A stretch of DNA of 64,000 nucleotides from OLB11 sp044234005 (GTDB lineage Bacteria > Bacteroidota > Bacteroidia > Chitinophagales > Chitinophagaceae), in assembly GCA_044234005.1 (NCBI GenBank), contig JBIIJE010000001.1, positions 21,261 through 85,260 of the forward strand, written 5' to 3'. A program made the position numbers and the translations under genes. Every line of letters starts with the position of its first letter. The stretch's first letter is position 1. The notes beneath the pieces were generated by a model. That model saw only the letters and a program-made list of their open reading frames with translations. It was not told where the DNA came from and did no database searches. Of this stretch, positions 8,413 to 16,461 are shown piece after piece.

Positions 8413-9612
8413 TTATTTGCGTATTTTTTTTAAAATTTTCGAATAGCCACTTAGTAGCATATTTCTTAACCCACGTCTTTCTAATTGCTTTTGCAAAAAA
8501 CTACTTCGCAATTCAAGTCTTACATTCTCGGCTTGTAACCATTCTATATCAGTTCTATTATAGTTCTTTCGTTGAGGATAAAAATTACTTGGGAATTCAA
8601 ATACTAAATTCTCCCGGCCGATATTTACCATCTTGGTTGGCAGCTCTTCGATTGGATTATTTTTGGAAAAGACAATCATCGCTTTTACCAAATCCGCAAC
8701 TCTTCGTGAAGCCAAGCTATCATTTACACATTGGGCATTCAACAAAAAGTTCTGATACCAAGCCTGTTGTGAAGTTATACTCATCATTTGCTGCAAGACA
8801 GCATCGAAATCCTCTTTATGTCGAATATTCCAAACCGTTTGTAACATATCAGGCAAATTGAAGTAATCAATTTTAGCGACGGGTTTGCCCAATCTCATGG
8901 CTTCTAGCATGGCCGTACTAGTTGTTGAAATTACAATATCATGGGCACGAATTTGTTCTGCAATTTCCAACGAATCCTTTTTACTAAAAGTTGTATTTAC
9001 ATTCAACTCTTTATCTAACAGTTTGGTGATACGCCAAGTAATTTGAAATGCTGTTTTATTCTCAAAGTAAGACTTTATATCTTGAAGCATTTGCAGAACC
9101 ACTTTCTTTTGTGAATCATCAAACCAAGGCTTAGCAGCCGTAATGACAAGCACCTTGGCTGTATTTATTTGGTTGGGTTGCAATGGAACAATTCCGATAC
9201 TATCCAACTTAGGCATGCCTGTTACTTCTATTCGATTCGTATTACCAAGCCCCGCGATAATATTAGCTAAATTCAATCCAAGACAAGCATATTTATTTGC
9301 TAAAACTGGTTGATGCATAGGCACACCATTTACATTACCATCATACATTTCATTCTGAAACATAAACCGCCATTCCAAAATCCCATCTTGTAATGTTAGT
9401 GTTGGAATATTTAAGCGCTGTGCTTTTTTGTAACACTTTGCCACTTCCCAATGAAACTCATTAATGCCAATCACAATATCTGGCTTGACCTCATCGATTA
9501 TAGATTCATTCCAAATTGCTTCGTAAACAAATTCAACATCCTGCTTCAAAATAGCTTCCACAGGTTTAATGTGAGCCCATTGATCGCGAAATAAACAAAG
9601 TGCTTTGTACAA
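8413..9612 (-). CDS. GT-B-fold protein, capsule/teichoic-type transferase-like
   Basis: A 399-residue soluble protein of likely GT-B architecture. The C-terminal half has ISTTSTAMLEAMRLGKPVAK (about 228-247), the serine/threonine-rich loop and helix typical of CDP-glycerol glycerophosphotransferases, KpsC/S-like and UDP-GlcNAc 2-epimerase-like folds. VTGMPKLDSIG (about 155-165) resembles the linker motif of the same families. The C-terminal 50 residues are basic and could touch the membrane. Neighbours are an acyltransferase and an SDR. A transferase of a sugar or polyol phosphate is plausible, but the exact activity is an inference and confidence is moderate. Confidence 0.55.
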   Translation of the reverse strand: MYKALCLFRDQWAHIKPVEAILKQDVEFVYEAIWNESIIDEVKPDIVIGINEFHWEVAKCYKKAQRLNIPTLTLQDGILEWRFMFQNEMYDGNVNGVPMHQPVLANKYACLGLNLANIIAGLGNTNRIEVTGMPKLDSIGIVPLQPNQINTAKVLVITAAKPWFDDSQKKVVLQMLQDIKSYFENKTAFQITWRITKLLDKELNVNTTFSKKDSLEIAEQIRAHDIVISTTSTAMLEAMRLGKPVAKIDYFNLPDMLQTVWNIRHKEDFDAVLQQMMSITSQQAWYQNFLLNAQCVNDSLASRRVADLVKAMIVFSKNNPIEELPTKMVNIGRENLVFEFPSNFYPQRKNYNRTDIEWLQAENVRLELRSSFLQKQLERRGLRNMLLSGYSKILKKIRK

Positions 9613-9614
9613 GA

Positions 9615-10223
9615 TTATAAGTTAATATTTTTAATAATCTTCGCAGGAATACCCCCTGCTAATACATTCGACGGAATCGACTTAGTAACAATACTCCCTG
9701 CTGCGATTACAGAACCATCGCCAATTTCAACACCTCCTAAAATTGTCACATCCATGCCTATCCAAACATCGTTTCCTATTTTTATATCGCCACCACCTGC
9801 TTCATAACTATCTATCATACCTTGGTATGCTATATACTCGCATTGCGCGTGTCGCAAATTTTTATCTAAAGGATGATTTTTAGTATCCCACAATTTTACA
9901 TTAGGGCCGAACATCACATGCGACCCTATGCGCAAATTATAATCAATTCGCATACTCACAGAGGAAGCATATACATAGTTTCCAATTTCAATACTTCCTT
10001 TCTTATTTAAAAAAATAGAAAGTGCCATATTACAATGCGCACCGATTCGAATTTTATTTTTATCACCTGTTTTATTCTGAATTTTTATTTGCAGCCATGG
10101 TGCTTTGCCTTTATACATAGGCGACTCAAGAAAACTTTCGCCAACGATACACTGCGATAATACTTGCTGCTTGCGAGTACTAACCTTTTGCTGTTGCCAG
10201 TTTCTTTTTAAAAAGTTTAGCAT
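9615..10223 (-). CDS. Acyltransferase, left-handed beta-helix (hexapeptide) family
   Basis: A 202-residue WbbJ/maltose-acetyltransferase-like protein. From about residue 55 the sequence shows hexapeptide turns, ending in IGNDVWIGMDVTILGG, VEIGDGSVIAAGSIV and VLAGGIPAKII, the canonical CoA-binding C-terminal coils. The conserved catalytic-type His lies in WDTKNHPLD. It probably acetylates a sugar of the repeat unit in the cytoplasm as a trimer. The ATG at 10223 lies inside the flippase gene, giving a 44-bp overlap in a different frame. No later in-frame ATG would preserve the first structural segment as well. Confidence 0.88.
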   Translation of the reverse strand: MLNFLKRNWQQQKVSTRKQQVLSQCIVGESFLESPMYKGKAPWLQIKIQNKTGDKNKIRIGAHCNMALSIFLNKKGSIEIGNYVYASSVSMRIDYNLRIGSHVMFGPNVKLWDTKNHPLDKNLRHAQCEYIAYQGMIDSYEAGGGDIKIGNDVWIGMDVTILGGVEIGDGSVIAAGSIVTKSIPSNVLAGGIPAKIIKNINL

Positions 10224-11685
10224 AAATGGGTGTCAAAAATGGATTTAAAAATTCCTTTTCTTTCTTAATTCGACTGAAAGTAAAATACGAAAGTCCTAAA
10301 ACTGTTACAGTAATTAAAATAAAAGATATCATCTGTGTATTAAAGTGAATACAAAGTGGCAATGGGAGTAGAAAGAGAAATGGGAGCATTTTTTCCCAAA
10401 GTTTATCATGCACAACTTCGCCAGCTAATACATTTAAATAAGTGTTTGAAAAAATAAGTGAGCCTGCGATGCCAATTGCCACTATGCTTGCCATACCAAA
10501 TTGAGGCACAAGCAAAAGGCATAATCCAAATTTAAAGACGCCTTCGAATAAGCGAGAGATTGCATGTTGTCTATTTTTATAGAAAGTAGTTGCCAACAGA
10601 ATGCGATTAGGCAATACGGAAGCTTGTAATATAAAATTAATGCATAATAGTAGATTCAAGGTTTGACCTAAAAAGAATCCTTCACCTACCCATAGTCGAA
10701 TAAACCATTCATTGATTAAATAAATTGTAACAGACATTATGAATGCACTTGTGAAGGAAAGTTGAAATGCCAAATCATACAATTTGCCCAATATGTTCAT
10801 TTCCTTTTTTCCATAAAGCTGAGAAAAATAAGGACGAGATGTATTAAAAAATTGTTGATGCACCATATCAGCAATGGAATACAATTTAGCCGTTATCACA
10901 AAACTAGCTACCGTTGATAGGGATATAAACTTACCTATCATGAACGAATCCATGCGAAAAATAAAAAGGCCCGCTAATCCACCAAGAGTAAACCAAATAC
11001 CATTACTGATTAAAAACCTTAGTTTATTGCTTCGAAAATTATTCCATGAAATTTGAATATATGGCAGCGTGCGCTTCACGCGTATCCAAGTAATAACCGA
11101 AATAATAATTGTGGCTACCAAACTACTAATCGCTAATGAAAAAAGCTTGAAGCCACTTGATAGGAGTGCTACTGTCAACAAGGTTCTAATAAGAAGTAAT
11201 CCAAACTTTAAATAATTATCAACATGAATTTGCTTACTTGCGATGAGCAATGAATTCATAGGCTGTAAAATAAAACTAATAATATAGCCTCCAATCAGAA
11301 TGGCAAAAATCCATTCAATATGCTCTGTTGAAAGCTCATCCCCAAAAAGTAAATTAGGATTGAAATATAAAATACATCCGACGATAACAAGCAACACCGA
11401 ACTCATTAATTGCGAAAAAAATGCCGTGCTCGCTACTAGATTTAATTCCTCTTTTTCGCCACTTCCCATAAGCTGACCACTTCTTACACCAAAGGCTGCA
11501 CCTACACCTAGACTTGTAAGCCCTAACCATCCGAGCAAATCAGAACAAATCGCAAAAATACCATATTCAGGTCTAGATAAATGCTGCAATGAAAAAGGAA
11601 CAAGCCATAAACTTACGAGCAAATTGAAAGCCATGAAGGCGTAACCAGAAGTAATTGCTTTCAGGAATTTTTTCGAATCGCTCAT
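10180..11685 (-). CDS. Polysaccharide flippase (Wzx/MOP superfamily)
   Basis: A 501-residue integral membrane protein with about 12-14 hydrophobic helices spread over its whole length, starting AITSGYAFMAFNLLVSLWLV. The pattern (QLMSSVLLVIVGC, then SNGIWFTLGGLAGLFIFRMD near 229-248) fits the Polysacc_synt/MATE-like Wzx flippases that move undecaprenyl-linked repeat units across the inner membrane. It follows kdsD by about 33 bp and its 3' end overlaps the acyltransferase gene. With the Wzy/WaaL-like protein downstream it implies a Wzx/Wzy-type export route. Confidence 0.88.
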   Translation of the reverse strand: MSDSKKFLKAITSGYAFMAFNLLVSLWLVPFSLQHLSRPEYGIFAICSDLLGWLGLTSLGVGAAFGVRSGQLMGSGEKEELNLVASTAFFSQLMSSVLLVIVGCILYFNPNLLFGDELSTEHIEWIFAILIGGYIISFILQPMNSLLIASKQIHVDNYLKFGLLLIRTLLTVALLSSGFKLFSLAISSLVATIIISVITWIRVKRTLPYIQISWNNFRSNKLRFLISNGIWFTLGGLAGLFIFRMDSFMIGKFISLSTVASFVITAKLYSIADMVHQQFFNTSRPYFSQLYGKKEMNILGKLYDLAFQLSFTSAFIMSVTIYLINEWFIRLWVGEGFFLGQTLNLLLCINFILQASVLPNRILLATTFYKNRQHAISRLFEGVFKFGLCLLLVPQFGMASIVAIGIAGSLIFSNTYLNVLAGEVVHDKLWEKMLPFLFLLPLPLCIHFNTQMISFILITVTVLGLSYFTFSRIKKEKEFLNPFLTPIYAKLFKKKLATAKG

Positions 11686-11718
11686 GCTTAAAGTTGAAAA
11701 ATATTCAAATTAGACATT

Positions 11719-12663
11719 TTACAAATCATAAATTTGGATAACACCCTGTAGTTCGTTGCTTTCATTCATCACCAACAATGAGTTTATTTTTAGCTGGTTA
11801 AATAATTGTTCAGCTTCTGTAAGGCTCGCCATGCTTGAAATTGTTTTGGGTTGTTTCGACATTATATTTTCTGCTTCTAAATCAAAGCTTGCTTTTTCGT
11901 GATGCTCCATCACTCGACGCAAATCACCATCCGTAATAATGCCCATTACCCTTTCATTTTCCATGACCAAGGTCATTCCCAATCTGCCTCTACTCATGCT
12001 ATGCATAATTTCGCTCAATTTACTGTCTCGATTTACTTGCGGTAAATCTTTGCTTCTCATTACATCTTTTACTTTCACTAAAAGCTGTCTGCCTAACGCA
12101 CCACCAGGATGAAAACGAGCAAAATTCTCTGATTTAAAGTCACGCACCTTCATTAATGCTACCGCTAAGGCGTCGCCCATAGCTAAAGTAACTGTGGTTG
12201 ATGATGTTGGAGCCAACTCCAATGGGCAAGCTTCCCTATCAATTTTTATATACAAATGATAATCTGCATGATTTGCTAATGTTGATGTAAGCTTAGATGT
12301 GATGGCAATTATTTTATTCTGATTGTCTTTAAAAAATGGAATAATTTTCAACACCTCGTCGGTCTCACCAGAATTAGATAGTGCAAGAATAGTATCATCA
12401 GGTGTAACCATGCCTAAATCGCCATGATAGGCTTCGCCGGGATGCATAAAAAAACTAGGTGTACCAGTACTGGCCAAGGTGGCTGCAATTTTTTTACCAA
12501 TAATGCCCGATTTGCCCATACCTGTAACCACCAATTTACCTTTTGAGTTAGCAATTAATTTTACTGCAGCCTCAAAGGTTGCACCCAACAAATCAATTTG
12601 TGATAAAATCGATTCTGCTTCAAGCTGCAAGGTGTTTTTGGCACTCTGTATTATTTCACTCAT
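11719..12663 (-). CDS. kdsD: D-arabinose 5-phosphate isomerase (KdsD/KpsF/GutQ)
   Basis: This enzyme interconverts ribulose 5-phosphate and arabinose 5-phosphate, the first step of Kdo synthesis. The 314-residue protein has an N-terminal SIS sugar-isomerase domain with VTGMGKSGIIG (46-56), HPGEAYHGDLG (74-84) and SNSGETDEV (96-104). Two C-terminal CBS repeats follow from about 205 (VKDVMRS; RGRLGMTLVM; IITDGDLRR). The length matches the E. coli enzyme closely. It lies 2 bp after kdsA and before the flippase, so Kdo precursor supply is co-transcribed with the polysaccharide genes. Assignment is secure; KpsF-like paralogue versus general KdsD cannot be separated. Confidence 0.95.
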   Translation of the reverse strand: MSEIIQSAKNTLQLEAESILSQIDLLGATFEAAVKLIANSKGKLVVTGMGKSGIIGKKIAATLASTGTPSFFMHPGEAYHGDLGMVTPDDTILALSNSGETDEVLKIIPFFKDNQNKIIAITSKLTSTLANHADYHLYIKIDREACPLELAPTSSTTVTLAMGDALAVALMKVRDFKSENFARFHPGGALGRQLLVKVKDVMRSKDLPQVNRDSKLSEIMHSMSRGRLGMTLVMENERVMGIITDGDLRRVMEHHEKASFDLEAENIMSKQPKTISSMASLTEAEQLFNQLKINSLLVMNESNELQGVIQIYDL

Positions 12664-12665
12664 GT

Positions 12666-13448
12666 TTAGGTTAATATTTTTTCAATTAAGGCTGGTAATT
12701 TATCTAAATAATACATGTTAGCTGCATCACTCATTCCTTCATCAGGATTAGGATGCGCTTCTAAAAAATAACCATTGGCACCGAATGCTTTCGCCGCCAT
12801 GGCCATCATAGGTACAAAACGTCTATCGCCACCTGTCTTTCCATCTAATGCACTTGGCCGTTGGACACTATGAGTGCAATCCATGCAAACAGGATATCCA
12901 AGTTCACTCATATCAATTAAGTTTCGAAAATCCACTGCTAAATTATTATAGCCAAACATATTGCCTCTTTCTGTGAGGATAATTTTTTCGTTACCGCTTT
13001 CACTCACTTTTTGTGCTGGATAAAACATGTCCTTTCCAGAAAGAAACTGCGCTTTTTTAATATTTACAATTTTTCCGGATTCAGCTGCGGCTACCAACAA
13101 ATCGGTTTGCCTGCATAAAAAAGCGGGTATCTGCAAAATGTCAACCACTTCACCTGCAGGCTTTGCTTGATAACTTTCATGTATATCTGTTACCAAAGGC
13201 AAATTGTATTTCGACTTAATGTCACTCAACATTTGTAGACCTTTATCAAGGCCTGGACCTCGAAATCCCTTTATGGAAGTTCGATTGGCCTTATCGAATG
13301 ATGCTTTGAAAACAATAGGTACTTGGTGTTTATTATGAATTGATACCAGCACTTTGGCAATTTCATCTAGCAAATCAGCATTTTCAATTACACATGGGCC
13401 AATCAAGAAAAATGGCTTTGTTTTTATCTCAAGAAATAAATCTTTCAT
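12666..13448 (-). CDS. kdsA: 3-deoxy-8-phosphooctulonate synthase (Kdo-8-P synthase)
   Basis: It condenses phosphoenolpyruvate with arabinose 5-phosphate to give Kdo 8-phosphate. The 260-residue TIM-barrel protein shows IGPCVIEN (16-23), VFKASFDKANR (46-56), LVTDIHE (85-91) and LQIPAFLCRQTD (105-116), all family motifs. The Cys in GPCVIEN aligns with the metal-ligand Cys of class II (metal-dependent) enzymes such as that of Aquifex, where E. coli has Asn, so a metal-dependent enzyme is predicted. It precedes kdsD by 2 bp and follows the NusG-like gene by 94 bp on the same strand. Confidence 0.96.
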   Translation of the reverse strand: MKDLFLEIKTKPFFLIGPCVIENADLLDEIAKVLVSIHNKHQVPIVFKASFDKANRTSIKGFRGPGLDKGLQMLSDIKSKYNLPLVTDIHESYQAKPAGEVVDILQIPAFLCRQTDLLVAAAESGKIVNIKKAQFLSGKDMFYPAQKVSESGNEKIILTERGNMFGYNNLAVDFRNLIDMSELGYPVCMDCTHSVQRPSALDGKTGGDRRFVPMMAMAAKAFGANGYFLEAHPNPDEGMSDAANMYYLDKLPALIEKILT

Positions 13449-13542
13449 AATTATTTATATTTTTTTACACGGCTTCGCCTAAGTCAGTCACATTTTGTGC
13501 TGAAAAGGTTTTTGTTAAAAGTCCTATTTAGGCAAATTAAGT

Positions 13543-14076
13543 TTATGAAACTGCTTTTACCTGTTGTTTTTGAAGAAATGAAATAGGAACATTTACTTCA
13601 AACATTTTACTTATCGAATCAATCGAAATAATGGCACGAAATCTTCCCGCTTGCCGAACCAATGTACCTGATAAACCAGCAAACAAACCAAAATTTATTT
13701 CAAAATGCTCCCCAGCTTGTAAGCAAGTAATATCGATGGCTTCAAAAGATTCTGGCTGAGTGCACAGTATCCGCAAATTATCGAGTTCAACTTGCTTTAT
13801 AGCAGCTGGTTTGCCAAGATGTTTTACAACACCTAAAGCACCTTGAATTTGAAAAACATCATTCAGTTGGCTGGGGGTGACGTATATAAAAACATACCCC
13901 TTTATCAGTGGAATCCAAATCCTCTTCTTCCGATCGCTCCATACTCTTACTGTTTTTACGAGAGGCAAAAAAGTTTCTGTGCCACGTTGCGTGAACCTTT
14001 CCTCAACTTTTTTTTCAGCCTGAGGCATCGTATAAACAGCATACCAATAGTATTGATTCGTCTTTTGGTTTTGCAT
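13543..14076 (-). CDS. NusG-family transcription antiterminator (UpxY/RfaH-like)
   Basis: A 177-residue NusG paralogue. The N-terminal NGN domain runs from YYWYAVYTMPQAEKKVEERF (9-28) through FLPLV, a basic loop and GYVFIYV (60-66). The C-terminal KOW-like domain is ISIDSISKMFEVNVP. NusG paralogues that head surface-polysaccharide operons in this phylum (UpxY proteins of Bacteroides) load onto RNA polymerase and prevent premature termination in their own long operon; that role is inferred here. It is the first gene after a consensus promoter at 14138-14145 and is followed by the 15-gene cluster. It is not the housekeeping NusG, which would sit beside secE and ribosomal genes. Confidence 0.88.
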   Translation of the reverse strand: MQNQKTNQYYWYAVYTMPQAEKKVEERFTQRGTETFLPLVKTVRVWSDRKKRIWIPLIKGYVFIYVTPSQLNDVFQIQGALGVVKHLGKPAAIKQVELDNLRILCTQPESFEAIDITCLQAGEHFEINFGLFAGLSGTLVRQAGRFRAIISIDSISKMFEVNVPISFLQKQQVKAVS

Positions 14077-14137
14077 AGTTTTAATTCGCCGTGGTTTTTG
14101 TGTTTAAAGGTTTAACTAGTGCCATAGAATATCAAAG

Positions 14138-14145
14138 CAAATATA
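14138..14145 (-). promoter_or_regulatory. Bacteroidota -7 promoter box of polysaccharide operon
   Basis: On the minus strand this reads TATATTTG (followed by C), an exact TAnnTTTG box. A TTG lies 19 bp further upstream at the -33 position. The predicted transcription start is about 55 bases before the NusG-like start codon. No other consensus box is seen before the downstream genes, so this is probably the operon promoter. Confidence 0.65.
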
Positions 14146-14305
14146 GTTTTAGTAAGTTCTAAAGCAATAAAAACTTGGCTTAAATTACACCCTCACAATG
14201 ATAAATTTAAAACAGGGTAACTTATTCTAGACTTGATAAAAAGTAAAAAATGAATACCTATTAAATAAATTCTAATTTTACCCAATTATTTTTAAAAAAG
14301 AACCA

Positions 14306-14725
14306 ATGCAATACATGCTTAGTAATGATGCCAAAACAATTGCAATTGATTTTGATGGAACCATAGTTGAAGATGAATACCCTAAAATTGGCCGACCAAT
14401 AATTTTCGCTTTCGAGACTATGAAACAATTGCAAAAAGAAGGGAATAAGTTAATACTTTGGACTTATCGAGAAGGCAGAAGTCTTGAAGAAGCTGTTGAG
14501 TTTTGTAAAAAAAATGGTGTTGAGTTTTATGCCGTTAATAAAAATTACCCCGACGAAGAATTGAACGCGGACACTAGAAGAAAGTTAAATGCAGATATTT
14601 TTATAGATGATCGAAATGTAGGTGGATTCCCAGGTTGGACATCCATCTATAATTTGCTTACTAAAACCCAACAAGAATTGACTTTGCCTAAGAAAAGATC
14701 TTTCTTTGGTTTTGGCAAAAGTTAA
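14306..14725 (+). CDS. HAD-superfamily phosphatase-like protein (BT0820-like)
   Basis: A 139-residue single-domain HAD hydrolase. Motif I is AIDFDGTIVED with nucleophile D15 and acid D17. Motif II is LILWTYREG (threonine in a hydrophobic strand), and motif IV is DIFIDDRNVGG with the metal-binding DD. There is no large cap domain, so substrates may be large or phosphoproteins/sugar phosphates. It resembles the small conserved HAD proteins of Bacteroides (BT0820 type), whose substrate I do not know. The gene is divergent from the polysaccharide operon. M1 and M4 are both possible starts. Confidence 0.82.
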   Translation: MQYMLSNDAKTIAIDFDGTIVEDEYPKIGRPIIFAFETMKQLQKEGNKLILWTYREGRSLEEAVEFCKKNGVEFYAVNKNYPDEELNADTRRKLNADIFIDDRNVGGFPGWTSIYNLLTKTQQELTLPKKRSFFGFGKS

Positions 14726-15229
14726 TTCCAGTCTGAGTCATGCGTTTTGCCGCATTTTGATAAACATATACTCTAATAGCAGTTTTTGACAACAAGGCAT
14801 GCTAAAGTTGCGAATAGCTTTGGTTACTTTCAAGAGTTCGATCAATTGTTCTTGCATAATGCTAGTCCATTGAATATTCAAAATATTACCGACAAAACAT
14901 GAATATTTCACCGATTCCATTTCATGAAATTTTTTTTGTGCAAACGAGAACAATCGGTGAAAAAATATTGAGTTGGTTTGATTTATCCTAACCTTTTTAT
15001 AGCTTTCATTGATAATGTATCTTAAAAAAAAGCAGGGTTTAATCTATTGTAATAATTGATACCTGAGTGTGAATATAAACTACTAAAAATGCGTGCTGAG
15101 CAACATAATATGAAGTTGCTTGTGTAAAATCGCATCCAACAAAAATAAAAAAATATGAATCTCCGCATTTATATCTAATAAATTTTTGCCATTGCTAAAG
15201 TTAACCTATTGAATAATTTAGCCCTGAAG
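14726..15229. other. About 500 bp without a supported gene
   Basis: No convincing gene, RNA or repeat is seen. A 71-codon minus-strand frame exists at 14738-14953 but has no recognisable family, start context or neighbours. The right part probably contains unrecognisable 5' sequence of the cyclase pseudogene that follows. Confidence 0.4.
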
Positions 15230-16347
15230 TATCTTCTGTTGAGCTTGTAGCAGAATCCATAAAGATAGAGTTGAATATACTTCAAACTTATTTTTTGATA
15301 AATTCCGTTGAAGACACGTTTTGCATTACTAATTGCAATGTGTACTCAGATTTAAAGGATTCACTTTTAGATTCAGAAAAAATTTCGAGTATTAGCGAAA
15401 TGCAAACAAAATATGAAACTGAAAAAAAAGTACAAGAGATTAATTTGTTAAATGAGCAAAATAAATGACAAGTGTCGGAACGAAATATATTTATTGTTTA
15501 GATAAATTTACTTTTACTACTTGGAATTACAGTTTTACTTGAATTGTTGTAAACAGAAAAAGCGAAGAAAGTTTCAGAGTAATTATTAATGAATATATTA
15601 CCTGAAGAAGTAAGCAACGAATTAAAAAACATGGTAAGGCTGAGGCAAAAAACTTTGAAAATGCAAACTTGTTATTTACAGATTTTAGAGGCTTTATACA
15701 AATTTCTGAAAAATTAAATCCTGTCGAAGTAGTAACTTTTTTTGATAGTAGTTTTAAGGCATTTGATAAAATTATAGCAAGATACAATATTGAAAAAATA
15801 AAAACCATTGGTGATAGCTACATGTGTGTAGGAGGATTACCTGTTCCAGATAGAAATAGTGCAATAGCCGTTTTATATGCAGCTTTAGAATTTCAAGCCT
15901 TTATACCGATTAGACAAATGTAACAGATTAAAATTTCGTTCCTCCATTTAATCTAAACATTTGTATCCATCAGCATTTACCATTTTCGTCAAGCGAAATG
16001 TATAATATAAAATTAATGTCAAAATTGTATTATTAGAGAATTAGGAGCACAAGGATTGCAAGAAGGCGGGCTTCCAATTCAAATAAAGTTGGTAATTTAT
16101 ACAGGACATGTTATCGCCGGAATTGTGGGTGATAATTAATGCCCTTATGATATTTGGGAAGATGCCTTAAATACATACTAGTAGTGTGGAAAACTGTGAA
16201 GAAACAGGTAAAGTAAATATCAGTAAAGCTACTTATGAAATTATCAAAGATAAATTTGAATGTACCTATAGAGGGAAGATTAAGGCAAAAAGCAAGGGTG
16301 AAATAGATATGTATTTTGTTGAGCGAAGCATAAACCAGCAATACTAG
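15230..16347 (+). pseudogene. Decayed TPR-linked class III adenylate/guanylate cyclase
   Basis: Successive frames on the plus strand reconstruct a membrane-bound cyclase. A TPR-type tail and coiled coil (SDLKDSLLDSEKISSISEMQ, then TKYETEKKVQEINLLNEQNK) lie at 15340-15466. A hydrophobic segment near 15500-15545 is interrupted by stops. NILPEEVSNELK is at about 15590-15630. The catalytic core is LLFTDFRGF, KTIGDSYMCVGGLP and LYAALEFQAFI at 15660-15900. VIYTGHVIAGIVGDN and YDIWEDALNT are near 16090-16180, and EETGKVNISKATYEIIKD is at 16200-16255 ending at TAG 16347. At least three frameshifts and several stops separate the pieces. Both metal-binding aspartates are still readable, so decay appears recent. 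In an intact gene this would make cAMP or cGMP under TPR-mediated control. Confidence 0.85.
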
Positions 16348-16461
16348 GGTTTTAATCCCCACATAAATACTTTGCCTATTTAGCAATTTATGACTAGTCT
16401 CACTAATCCTTCTTCCTGTGGGCTTTACTCAATAATACTTGCCGCAATTTAACAAGCTAAA

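Noticed and set aside
14738..14953. 71-codon minus-strand ORF
   Set aside because: No start context, family resemblance or conserved neighbour. It lies in a decayed gap beside the cyclase pseudogene, and an AT-rich region of this length gives such frames by chance.
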